A stretch of 64,000 nucleotides of DNA from Serpula lacrymans var. lacrymans S7.9 (Eukaryota > Basidiomycota > Agaricomycetes > Boletales > Serpulaceae). The stretch is from assembly GCF_000218685.1 (NCBI RefSeq), contig NW_006763293.1, positions 1,172,720 to 1,236,719 of the forward strand, written 5' to 3'. This document shows positions 46,292 through 59,903 of this stretch, piece by piece. Position 1 is the first letter of the stretch; every line of letters begins with the position of its first letter. The notes under the pieces are model-generated. The model searched no databases. It was not told the DNA's origin and saw nothing but the letters and a program-made list of their open reading frames with translations. A program made the position numbers and the translations under genes.

Positions 46292-49200
46292 TTATATTAG
46301 CAGTCTAGTGTTTATCAATGGGTGACCATTGATGTATAGAATCTGTCCATCATCCTCCTCATCAATCCTATCACTTTTTTGGTCCGCGACTGTCGACTTG
46401 TTTTCGGAGTGAATGGCGATCAAAAGATGTTCCATGCCCTCTCCTTCATATTGATCCATCATAGACAGCAGGATTTGGCCTGTAGTCTGGGTGACTAGCA
46501 CCAAACCCACTTCACTCAAGTCTCCTGCAGCCTCTATTTCATCTATCCCGGCTGAAGGCTGTATTGGTAGGTCGCTATCGCTAACCACGACGAGTCCTCG
46601 AGCCCCTGCATCCTGTGCGCGAACGAGCTTCTCCAAGAATGAACAATCGCCTCTGGATACAATTACAGCGTCACCAGTAAGGCTTTGGCTATACGGCTCG
46701 CATCCCAAAATATTACCCCTGTCCCGCCGGATGTGCAAACCTTCTCCGCGGCGATTTAGCGATGTGTCTATATCATCTTGCACATTGGTGAGAAATTCTC
46801 CACCGAAGAGAGCCCTGTATCCTGTCATAGAGACACCTGAAGTGACATCTGCCCCTTCAAGAAAAATTCGAAGTTCCACGTCAGAGCTGCGGTGAGGATC
46901 GTTGGAAACGGCTGCAACCGAGAAACGACTGAGGGATGTATCATTGACATAAACTACTTGACCAGTGCGAACAGCATAAGGTCCAACTGTAGACACGGTC
47001 AGAAAATGTAAAACGTTGAAGGGAGATGACTTGCGTTTCGTGATGTCATAACCCAGGCCATCTAAGCGGCTAACCATACGCGTTCTAATTCCAGAAATAT
47101 TCTGCAGGACAAAACCATCATCCACTGGTTTGAGTTTTCGCGTGGTTGGATTTATATCTTCACGGACAGCGATACCATGATGTGATAGCACAAAGTCGTA
47201 TGACTACAAAAAAGAAACTATCAGACAAGAGCAGTGTGTGAGAAGGAAAATCTTCACATATAATTTCGCGTCGGGTAATGCGCACCAGCCGTCGGGCGAC
47301 CAGTGTAATTCGTCTTGCGACTGAGGGGATGACCCAACAAGATGCCTAGAATAATCGATATCATCACGATAATTGATACCCTGCACCAACCCCTCTTGAG
47401 ATGGATGTCTAGACAAGGTTTGCTTCGACCTATAAGCCGGACACTGATGGTTTTCCAACCGCCGCATCCTTCGACGGACCGCGGACAAAGGCTTGAGTTT
47501 ATCTGCTGGGAGGGACAAGATGTGCCCTTCTGTAGTGAAAACGTAGTTGGAGTCGTCTGTGTGTAGACGATTTTCCTCGTCAAAAAGCAAATACAGATAC
47601 TGCCAAAAACATAAGAAGCTACATGAAAAGATAAAATCCACGCCATACCTTCAACGTCTCCGAAAGTACAAAAGATTCCATCCTATCATCTCTGGCATTG
47701 GTTCGTAAATCTTTGATACCCGTGAGGCCGCAATCAACTTTCGCTCGAATAGTTATATCCTCCAATATACGCTTTCCTACATCCAGGTAAAAGGTATCAC
47801 GTGTAGCCTCCAGAGCTCGTTAGTAAAATAGTATGCCATCAAGATAACTGACATACTCTATATAAATACCAGGTAGATTCCACGAATTCTGTAAAGCAAG
47901 ATTATTAGTGTGTACTTTGAATAAACCACGCGAGCCACACTCACCGGGCCGTAAGGGAAATTGGAAAGACGTTGCTTGCATAAAACCGGCATCCCATACT
48001 TCTGGCAGCCCAGAGTGTCGCTTCCAAATATTCCAGTCTGAGCGATGGGAAATTTTAATAAAGACAACATTAGAGCAATGATTCACACTCACAGAGTAAA
48101 TGAGATTTTATAGCATTTGGGATATCACCTGCCAAAACTTGGAGGCCCGGCCAGAACGCAGATAACGAGTCGACGGAAGCATATGCTATATCCCCAGTAT
48201 GCAAATTAACATTACGGTACTGTAATGGGTGCGTTTGCTGTCAGGCCGATCAGGAGGCACGATGTGTAAACCACTCACCCAATGACCATCAGGAGACCGG
48301 GCATAGCGCATAACAGCTGCGTAGGCTTCTTGCCAGACGTCCAGAAATTCGATCTCACCTATGGAACTGGTACATATACAGCTAGGGAAGAAAGCAAGTT
48401 CAGGCTCACCACTTAATATATACCATTTCAGTGCGTATTCGTAAAACGAATCAATACCTGCTCCGATCCCGGTTATCTCGGGCTGTGTCCATGTCTTAAT
48501 GAGGGATTAGGATAGGAAGTGCGAATGATCATAATTGATGACCCACCCCTGTCCATATGTTGATTGTGTTGCCAACTAGGCCTAAACTTGATTTACGATT
48601 CCAAAGCGCGAAGAACGCCTTGTATGCGGCTTGTTCAAAGCGATCGTCGCCGGTCAGGCGACTGAGTGTCGCAAACTCCAAAATGAGTGAACCGGCTCCC
48701 GCAGTACCTATCGTACAAGACTTCATAAGTAAAACTCGTGGTATCTAAATACCGCACGAACATGTTTCCAACGTTTCACCCCTTAAAACCCCATGACGAA
48801 GATTCAACTTATAACAATTAGCCCTCAGAATACTCCAGAAACACGATGATAAGCACCCTAGCGTATGGAATGCCCGTGGGCGTAGCAAAAGCAGGCAAAA
48901 GTCTATTTCCAAGGTCGTGTGCCATTTCGAGAAGTTCCCCACGATACCACGGTAAGTAAAATGGCTGGTTAGGCTGGCTTGCATACATATGACCAGAGAG
49001 TAGGCCCCCTAGAACACGAATAGTAGTCTCGAATACTTGAGGTTTTGTGTTGACGTCAAAAGAGACCCAGTCTATAATGTTGCGCACGGCATTTTGAAAT
49101 CCTCGCCGATCATCGATAACCACCAGAGTGTCTATAACATCTATCAGAGTCAAAGAAAAGTTACCCGACACGTCATTGCGCGCAATATTAGAACTGCTGT

Positions 49201-49672
49201 ACGGTTAGCGTAATAACATGGTATGTGAGCTGTATGAGTGAAACGCACGGATTTTCCCAGTCAGGACCATTTCCGGAACAGGAGAGAGGCGAGAGCTGGC
49301 AAAATGGTTAATACTGAACAACGTGTATAAGTGTAGTAATACCTCATCAAGTGGGAATGCTACGCGTTAATAAGTCGTTAAAACATGCGACAACATATGA
49401 TACATGGAGAAGGGGGGGGAAACCTACCATGGGTCATGTAGTGATCGAAACCATGGTACCACAAGTCGCGAGTCATGTCACTGCTCAGCATTACAACCTG
49501 GGATACTTACGAAGATACAAAAACACACATACCGAAAACGTATTTTCCTTTCCTTAGTCCAACTGCCCTTGACGATACCTGATGCACCATGGTGTGCAGA
49601 CCATCTTGGTGCTTCGAGAACAGCGATGAAGGTAATGAGAAGAGTTGCAGACCAGTAGTGACCCCACTTCAT
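46292..49672 (-). CDS. MNL1: EDEM-type GH47 alpha-mannosidase with PA domain
   Basis: A minus-strand gene with many exons. The N-terminal [20 protein letters not shown] is a signal peptide. GH47 sequence follows: [12 protein letters not shown], then [73 protein letters not shown] and NYVFTTEGH. The C-terminal part carries a protease-associated domain ([34 protein letters not shown]). EDEM proteins trim mannose from misfolded glycoproteins in the ER for degradation. The end (INTRLLI) has no KDEL/HDEL. A PA domain suggests the EDEM3 branch. Confidence 0.9.
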
Positions 49673-49946
49673 CCGGTCCAGAGGAAGCCTCGCTGTACTA
49701 GGTTAGGGGGAGGAATGTGGTGACCGAGACAAACACAGAATGGTGTAGCTTGAGTACAGCTGTCACAGTAGACAACCTGAACTCCTCGGGGCGGAGTCCC
49801 TGAGACGTCAACAGTTTCACACACAGATACTAGTATTAGTCAGCGCATCTCTACGCATAGATTTTCATTTGAAAATTCTCGAGCAAGGATTTACCGTCGG
49901 AAGCTCCATTCCCCATAACACTCGCACCTCTTGCAGTTCTTCAGGA
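49673..49946. other. Divergent spacer, EDEM / UTP12
   Basis: A 274-base region between two start codons, probably holding both promoters. No motif assigned. Confidence 0.35.
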
Positions 49947-52900
49947 ATGGTTCAGAGCTATCTGCGGCATGGGCCAACTCAGGTTCGTTCTTTTTTTATG
50001 TTCATTCACTTCATCCTTATGTCCCATAGGCTTTTGGTCTTGTCTGCAGCTCTTCTTCAAACTCATTTTACTCCAAAAAATTGGCCTATGTTCCCGCACT
50101 TGAGGATGTCTTAGTTTGGGACATGAAAAAAGGCCAAATGGTGAGCTTGTCATTTCTGTGCAGCCTACACTCGTAGCTTACAGCCCGAAGCTCGCAATGT
50201 GGCATGAAACTGGTCATAGTGCAGAAGTTACTTGCATCATAGATGCCCCTCAAAATACCCTGTTTGCCGTTGGATATGCAGACGGTTCTATCCGTCTGTG
50301 GGACAGTACAACTGGGTCCGTGACCGCAACTTTTAGTGGTCACTCGAAAGCCATCACTGCACTTGCGTTCGATGAGCGCGGTACTAGACTGGCATCCGGC
50401 TCCCAGGACACGGACTTGATTATCTGGGACGTCGTTGCAGAATCTGGGCTCCACCGGTGTGTACATCGCAATGTCGTGACTTACGATGGTATTAATGATG
50501 TTCTACAAGTCTGCGTGGTCATCGAGACCAGATAACTTCCATTCGTTTTATATCGGAATCAGAGTTGCCATCTACTTCAGGTGGTTCGCTGTCGCACGCT
50601 CTACTGACGACCTCCAAAGATACTCTGATGAAACTATGGGATTTGTCGACGCAGCATTGCGTTCAAACAGTCGTAGCTCATCGTTCTGGAATATGGGCAA
50701 TGGACGTAGATCTAGAACAAAATCTCGTTTTTACCGGTAGCAGCGACGGAGAACTGAAAGTGTGGAAACTCTCACTAGCTTCATTGTCTCAAGGTTTAAC
50801 AGACGCTGAATCTGGCGAGGTAAATTTTACTTTCTTCTTGCCTAGAAGCTGATAGGTTATACGGGGAGCTACCTTAGATTAACAAGGCCATATTACCCTT
50901 CGCTGACCTCCCATTGTCGTCTCGTCACCGCGTCTCCCAAGTTACGCTTCACCCTTCTCAACCGTACCTTGCGGTGCAATCACACGATAGATCTGTTGAG
51001 ATTTTCCGCATTCGAACAGAAGAGGAGGTGAAAAAAAAGCAAGCAAGAAGAATTAAACGGCAAAAGGAAAAGAAACAGCGTGTTCAAAACGCTGGCGAGG
51101 CGGAAGAAAATCCAATAGATACTGAGCAGGAAGTGAAACTACTTGATATCGTCGTGCCGCATATTGTTGTTCGAGCCACCGCCAAAATCCGGTCTTTTGC
51201 GTTTGATATTAATCAAGGTGGAACGAAAGGAGGCCTTCATGTATGTATACTAGATCATGTAGAAAAAGCCAAAGCTTACAAGTTCCACAGCTTCTGACAG
51301 CTTTGGCCTCTAATTCTCTAGAGGTCTACGCGATCCCGTTGTCTACGAAGTCTGAAGACGATGCTGCAGATGCCAGCAAGGTTTTTTCTGTCGACATTCC
51401 GGGCCACAGGAGTAACGTTCGGACCATGTGTCTGAGCTCTGACGACCAGCTCTTAGCCTCGGGTTCAAATGGTGAGATATATTGAATACCAGTTTTGCGG
51501 CTAATGTCCTCATCAAGACTCACAGGATTACTCAAAATATGGAACATGAAGTCAACAGCATGTATCCGTACAATGGCTTGTGGAGATGCTATATGTAGCA
51601 CTTTCTTTCCAGGCGATAGACATGTAAGCTACTAGATATGCACACATGCAGAGGAGCAAGTGTTAATAGTGCATGACCATTCTCACAGCTCGCCATAGGG
51701 ACTAAAGCTGGCGAGATCATGATATTTGATATTGCTTCGTCCTCTCTTATCAACACTATCAAAGCTCATGAAGGATCGGTGTGGTCTTTACATGTACGCC
51801 CTGACGAGCAGGTTTTAGTTAGCGGGGGAGCCGACAAGGACGTAAAGTTCTGGGATTTCGCACATGAGGAAGGCTCAGACAACAAGGTACGCATACATCC
51901 ATAGCCAAGTTGATTTAGAGGTAACGTGTTTCGCAGGTTCCAACACTTATCCATGCCCGGACTCTCAAAATGAGCGATGAAGTATTATCAGTTAAGTACA
52001 GCCCCAGCGGAAAGCTTTTGGCCGTATCACTTCTCGATTCTACCGTCAAAATTTTCTATCAAGATACCTTGAAATTTTTCCTATCACTATATGGTCATAA
52101 GGTATCTAGCCATAACCTTTTTTTTCTTGGCGTGTTCAGAAACTAAAGTGCATATTCCCATTAGCTTCCTGTTCTTTCTATGGATATATCAGATGACTCA
52201 AAACTCATCGTGACTTGTTCTGCGGATAAGAACGTCAAGATCTGGGGATTGGAATTCGGAGATTGTCACAAGTCCATATTTGCACACGACGACAGCATTA
52301 TGCAGGTAGCTTTTGAGAAAAGATCGCACTATTTCTGGACGGTAGGGAAAGATAAAATGTTGAAGTATTGGGACGGTGACAAAGTTAGTCAAAAGTCTAT
52401 TCTAGTTATCCGCTCGTATGCTGATTCTTGTCTTGTCCCTCGTAGTTCGCGAACATCCAAACACTTCGTGGACATCATGGCGAAATCTGGGCTTTAGCAC
52501 TGAGTCATCGCGGTAATTTCGTAGTGACGGGATCCCATGATAAATCAATACGAGTTTGGGAGAAACTAGATGAACCTGTAAGTCACGCTGGTTAATTTTC
52601 GACTGCTCAAGCTCACTAGAATACCGTCTTTCTCGTAGTTATTCCTCGAAGAGGAGCGTGAACGGGAGTTGGAGCTCATGTACGAAAAGGAACTTCCGGA
52701 TCAGTTACATGGAAACGAGAACGGGAAACATGGCGAAGATCAGCCGGAAGTGACTCAAGTCACCAAGCAAACGACAGAAACACTTATGGCAGGAGAACGT
52801 ATATTGGAAGCGATCGATCTTGCAGATCAGGAAACAGCAGTTTTCCAAGAGTACGAAGAACAGAAAGCTCGCGTTGGCACGCTTGAAGCTGCTGGTCTCT

Positions 52901-53428
52901 TGCCTCCCCCACGAAATCCAGTTTTAGCGGCATACGACGTAGAACCGGAGGCATACGTGCTGAAAGTTGTAGAGAAAGTTCCGACTACGGCCCTGCATGA
53001 TGCCCTGTTGGTGATACCATTTAACAAGGTTATCTCTTTGATGAAGTATCTCAGTGTATGGGCACAAAAGGCAAGTTATAAATTTGACTGATTTAAAGTC
53101 ATGCTCACAACTAATGATCGCGTAGGGGTGGAACATCATTCTCGTCTCGCGAATCTTGTTTTTCCTCTTGAGGGTTCATCATCATCAGATAGTATCGAAC
53201 CGCGTTATGCGTACAGCCCTCGTGCCATTACGGCTGCACCTTCGTGCAGAGTTGCGACGTCAAAAGGATATCATAGGATACAACCTGTCAGCCTTGCAGT
53301 TCATCCAAAGAAAGACTGAAACCGAACGAATGACGCAATTCTACGAGCGTGAAGGTTTTGATCAAGATATTGCTCAAGCGAAAATTGAGGAAGGAAAGAA
53401 AAGGAAAAGGGTTAACATTACAACCTAA
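49947..53428 (+). CDS. UTP12: U3 snoRNP protein UTP12/DIP2 (WDR3)
   Basis: Multi-exon gene starting [20 protein letters not shown], like yeast Dip2 (MVKSY..). Two tandem WD40 propellers: repeats include [108 protein letters not shown] and [18 protein letters not shown] Lys-rich linker ([20 protein letters not shown]) splits them. The C-terminal Utp12 domain holds [18 protein letters not shown] and [20 protein letters not shown]. It is part of the UTP-B module of 90S pre-ribosomes. This is the second Utp12-domain gene in the window. Confidence 0.95.
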
Positions 53429-53528
53429 TATACAGTTTATAAATCATACACTTCGGGTACAGATGGTGAGGTGTCGCGTTTACAAATCTATGTGATGATA
53501 AGCCTCTGCAGGTTTTGTACACTTGGTG

Positions 53529-54608
53529 TTACTCGTTGAGCTTTTCTTTTGGTCCCCATAAGTCTACGAACCTATCGTGGAAGTTAGCTTGATCAGTACA
53601 TGAAAGCAACCATTAAGCACTTGCCAATTTTGCGGTTCCGAAGCCATTCGCATCTGCACCGTTAATATACCCTCTGCGGGCTCCGCCAAAGACCGGAATG
53701 CTGACTTCGTGAGATCAACATGTTTCGATCCCTTGGCACATCCTGCGCATGAATCCACTACTCTGACAAAAACACATGTCTTGGGGCCATTACACACTGG
53801 GAGGACGCAACGTGAGTCTTTGGCACAAAACCCAATCAGTAAACATACGTTCGATAAATGAAAAGCACGCGGGCTTTGAAGTCCAACCTTCCAAGGTGAG
53901 AGCTGCCACAAAAGATGTATCCTACGGACGGGCTGTCTAGGAATAATGTGACGACATGGTACCAGCTCACCGTAGGAGTCCATGCACTTTTGTCCCAGCA
54001 GCTTGGGTTTTCAAGATCCTTGCCTGTGTACCTGCGGTATAGCGTAACATAAACGTTTACCACCGAAAGGGCTAAAACTATTCGGCTCTAACGCTCCAGG
54101 TAAATATTAGTACTCACCACGTTATAACAACGGACTCGGGACTGCCCATTGCTGTTAATCCTTTCCATGCGTCCTGGATTACATGCTTGATTGTACCACT
54201 GAAGCTACTGTTTGCCTGTGTGTTGTTCCCCGCAGGACCCGTATTATGAGTACTATTTACGCTGTGAGGTCTCGCATGGGCCGTTTTATTGCCAGTGGAC
54301 GCCGGTGGCCTGCCATGGGCGTAGTGGGAGCGGAAAGAGCGGGGATGTTTCTTTTTAGAATTGTATTTGTAACTGAGGTTAGAGACATTGACGGCCTGCC
54401 AGCCATCACGGGGATCGAATGAGCTTTTATCGTTATCTTCTAGGGAATGTGGTGTATTGTATCTAGATTTGAGGACGTCCCGCGTCGATATGCCAGTGTT
54501 GCGCTCTAAATTGGTAGTGGTGTACGTTGTAGCAGCCAGTGCACAAGAAACGGACGGGATCATGATGGAAGAAAGAAGAGAGAATGTTGTCAAGCCAGGC
54601 AAATACAT
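53529..54608 (-). CDS. Secreted double-psi beta-barrel (RlpA/expansin-like) protein
   Basis: Minus-strand gene. I chose the ATG at 54608 because a signal peptide (MYLPGLTTFSLLSSIMIPSV..) starts there; an in-frame ATG at 54740 adds 44 residues. A Ser/Asn/His-rich linker follows. The barrel begins at VVITWYTGKDLENPSCWD and continues with SFVAALTLEGW, then CNGPKTCVFVRVVDSCAGCA, HVDLTKSAFRSLAEPAEG and ILTVQMRM. The last exon gives FVDLWGPKEKLNE. The Cys pattern and D-S-C resemble DPBB/barwin-like proteins that bind cell-wall polysaccharide. The final intron needs a GC donor (TTG|GCAAGT near 53622) to keep the frame into that conserved end. Confidence 0.75.
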
Positions 54609-54826
54609 AGTGCAACTGGCGGGAAAAGAGAAACTATAGAGGCAGCCAATTGCAAGGTATAGTACTATACTGAGTGCTGGTACACTCAGGGTCGTATGTT
54701 CAGATAGTGACGTCTTTTGTCTGGCCTTGTTTACCGCCATTGATGCGCTGTTTGTGGCTGTATAAACGTGATATCTCTATCCTGATCCTGCGTGACTTCA
54801 CATTGCACGAAGATACATCTACACAC

Positions 54827-56725
<1,899 letters not shown>

Positions 56726-56980
56726 TTTATGGCAGCATCCCCGCTACTGTTTTAGACGCTACAGTGGCATGGCTCACACCGACATGATATTCGACATGAC
56801 ACGACACGACCGTAGAGTGGTCTGCAAGCGGCCACGAAGCATCTATGAAACTTTCACCTATCGGCCAACACATTCCCACTTCCGGGCTGATAATTATGTA
56901 CTTACTGTCTACATATGACAAATGATTGCTTATCGAAAACGTTAGGTGTCAAGGTTGAATTTCATTTCGTTGATTCTACT

Positions 56981-59610
56981 TTATGACTCTAGATGCTTCG
57001 TAGATTCTTTGCCCTCGTCTGTAATGCCTAAAATTAAATCGCCTTCTGCTGAACCCGCAAGAGGTACATCGCGACGAAGAGACACTGCCACGGGAGAGAC
57101 TCCTTCGTTATATGCGAGTGCAAAAACGACGTCCATGTCTGAGTGTAATGTGAGTTAAAAAGCGAATAAACATCAGACGAAGTTCCAAACCTTCGAGTGA
57201 TCGACCAGCTGTTTCTGGGAAGAAGAAATAAACACAAGGTACGATGAACGCATTGAGAGCTGCAAAAACTAAACGCAGGGTGATCAACACGCTGGTCCTC
57301 TGTGAAGAAAACATAGGAGCTTACCGATGTATGTTCGCCACGAAATATCACGGAAAGACGGGCTAGTAACCATCACAACCACAAAGTTGAATATCCAGTT
57401 TGATGCTATTCAGTAAATGTAGTGTAAACGTCCAATAATGTCAGACTTTATCAAGCGGAAGAACTCACCTGTGGATAGGGCATTCGCTTGGGCCCTAATA
57501 TCGATGCCAACAATTTCTGCAGGCTGGTGAATGTTTAGGTAGGTGTGGCGGAAATTTTGATAGCTCGATGACTTACGTATAACCAGGTCATACCCAGCCA
57601 GCCTATTGCAAAGAAAGAGTTGAAGACGAATAGAAGGACGCAGCTCACCACTTGCGAGGCGCTGTTGTTTATAGAACCAAGAATTGCTAATAGTACCATG
57701 GTCAGACATTGACCAATCGCTCCAAATAACATAAGTCTTCGACGTCCAATACGGTCGATGATCGCAATAGCGACGAGAGAAGCTAAGAAATACTCGGTCC
57801 CGTTGGCAGCTGCGGTGACCCGTGACTTCACATCAGATAATCCTAGACTTTGAAAGAGTATCGTCTGAGAGAAACAGCGTCACTGAACTGCAATAACATG
57901 GAAGACGAAACTGAGATTCTTACAGCATAGCTATTAAAGGGATCATGTTCAGCGAATTCCACTGATTGTATCGAGAGACACCCACTATGTTATCAAGTTG
58001 ATACCAGTTATTTGTTGGAAACATTGGCAAACAATTGCCAAAGAAGCTCTTCTGAAGTTTTGGCGACGACCCCCACGAATGAGATTTTTCATAGACTGGC
58101 CACCTTGCTTCCTGTTGGGTAAATCTGCGCTAGACCCGTCTTCTAATATGACAGCTTCATGGATAGCATGAAATGTGCGTCGAACTTCGAGATCGGAAAC
58201 TGGTTTATCCTCCAGAGCAGATATAACAGCTACAGCCTCAGCGTGACGACCATGTTTAACGAGCCTGAGGATAGTGACAATATCATGAGCCGTATGTCTA
58301 TAGCGCGATGGACAATTGGATTTTACCATCGAGGTGATTCCGGAAGCTATAGAACAACATTTAGTTCATTTCAAAGGCTTTATGTGGGGAGAAGACACAC
58401 GAAATTGATGAAAACAACCATGATCAAAGCAAGCACTATCTGCAGTGCAATGGGTACTCTCCATTGGGCGGATGAATCAGCAGCCCAATATCTGTTACAA
58501 ATTATTCAGAGAATGCAGTGGTGCGATCGACGAAAGACCGTACAGAGCGAAATCTATCCACTTTATTACGGAATTCAGCAAACGTGGTGATAATCAAAAG
58601 GTTCTTGAACAGCTTACATAACTAAAATATGAAGTGAGCTGCCATTCTGAAAGGAACGGGATCGAAAAACTCACGAGATCATGATACCAAAAGTAATTAG
58701 ACTGCCCTCGATCATTATCAGGCTTCCTCGTTTAGCTGCAGGAGAACATTCGGCATGGTAACTAGGAACGGTTGATGTCTACCAGCATTCGAATATGTTA
58801 GCTTTGAATGAGGGGTTATCAAATCAAGGATACTGAACAAATGCAATAGCATACCTGCAACGACGCGAAATTACCAGAAACCGCCCCAGGTGGAAGATGT
58901 TTTCAAGTAGAGCACTTTTCATCAATCTCACATCGTCGCAGGTATGCTCCGCATGAATTCTTGTCTACGAACCATTAGTCCGTTTCCCAGCCCAGTGACG
59001 ATTCGGGCGACGACCAGTTGTGCATAGCTAAACGACGTCGTTTGGAGAATTGCGCCTATGATCATTACCGTGCCGCCAAATACGATGGTATGCCGGCGAC
59101 CCAGGTAATCACCAACCCAGAGATTTGAGAGTGCACCGATAAGGCATCCAATTTCCTTTTGGAAGAGGTCAGTAAGAGGTGGAGGAAGGATATACTGACG
59201 CACATATATCGCCACAACAAAGCTTTGCAAAGTCGCGTGGTTAGGATGGCTTGCGTCGATCACGACTTGAGGAAAGACTTTCTCGAACTGCCAAGTTATG
59301 TTATGAGTTACTCTGATATGCCATGGTCGTTTATCGAATTAATACTTGTCCAGCAGTCAATAACGCAGACATGACACCCTGATCATAGCTGAAGATCATG
59401 GGATCACGGATTAAGCATTGGGATCAGTTCCTCATAGTTATCGACTACACACCCGAACAATGTGAAGGCAGTCCCAGCAATGAATGCTATGGAAATGGTC
59501 AACCTAGGCCCGCGTAGTGTTGGCGCATGTGAAGAGACGTCGAGCTCAGAGGGATAATACTGCTTGGGGTCGACATTACGTTGCTCGTCGTTGCTGGCTG
59601 ACTCTGACAT
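56981..59610 (-). CDS. MFS sugar-porter family transporter
   Basis: Minus-strand gene of many exons, starting MSESASNDEQRNVDPKQYYP. Early helices: ISIAFIAGTAFTLFGYDQG, then IGALSNLWVGDYLGRRHTIV (motif G-x3-D-x2-GRR). Central and late segments include VRRTFHAIHEAV, SLAIVCQCFQQITGINLIT (QQxxGxN), IAIIDRIGRRRLMLFGAIGQ and VPCVYFFFPETAGRSLE (PETxGxxLE). These signatures define the sugar-porter family. The start follows a non-ATG in-frame upstream codon. A hexose or related sugar is likely, but the substrate cannot be fixed. The stop is at 56981-56983. Confidence 0.92.
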
Positions 59611-59903
59611 TTCAAGAGACAACTCAAATATGGTGAGGAGAGATCTCGTTTTGTTTTTGGGCTAGGGCCAAAGTAGATATACCGTCACCGATGTCATTTT
59701 TGGGGTCACGAGAGCAGGATGAACGTTGAAGAACGATCAGCGGACTCCGCTGACAGCGCAGACAGAATGATGCTCAACCTATAACCGTTTCAAAGTCTCG
59801 CACGCTATGGAGCGTTGCATATGTAATTTGTGCAAGTCCGAGTCAGTGCCTCACTAGCAGGATTACTGTAATCTAAAGCAACCCGTCCTTCCCTGCATTG
59901 TAT
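59611..59903. other. Spacer between SLH1-like 3' end and sugar porter promoter
   Basis: About 290 bases. Presumed promoter of the sugar porter. No gene or repeat seen. Confidence 0.35.
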
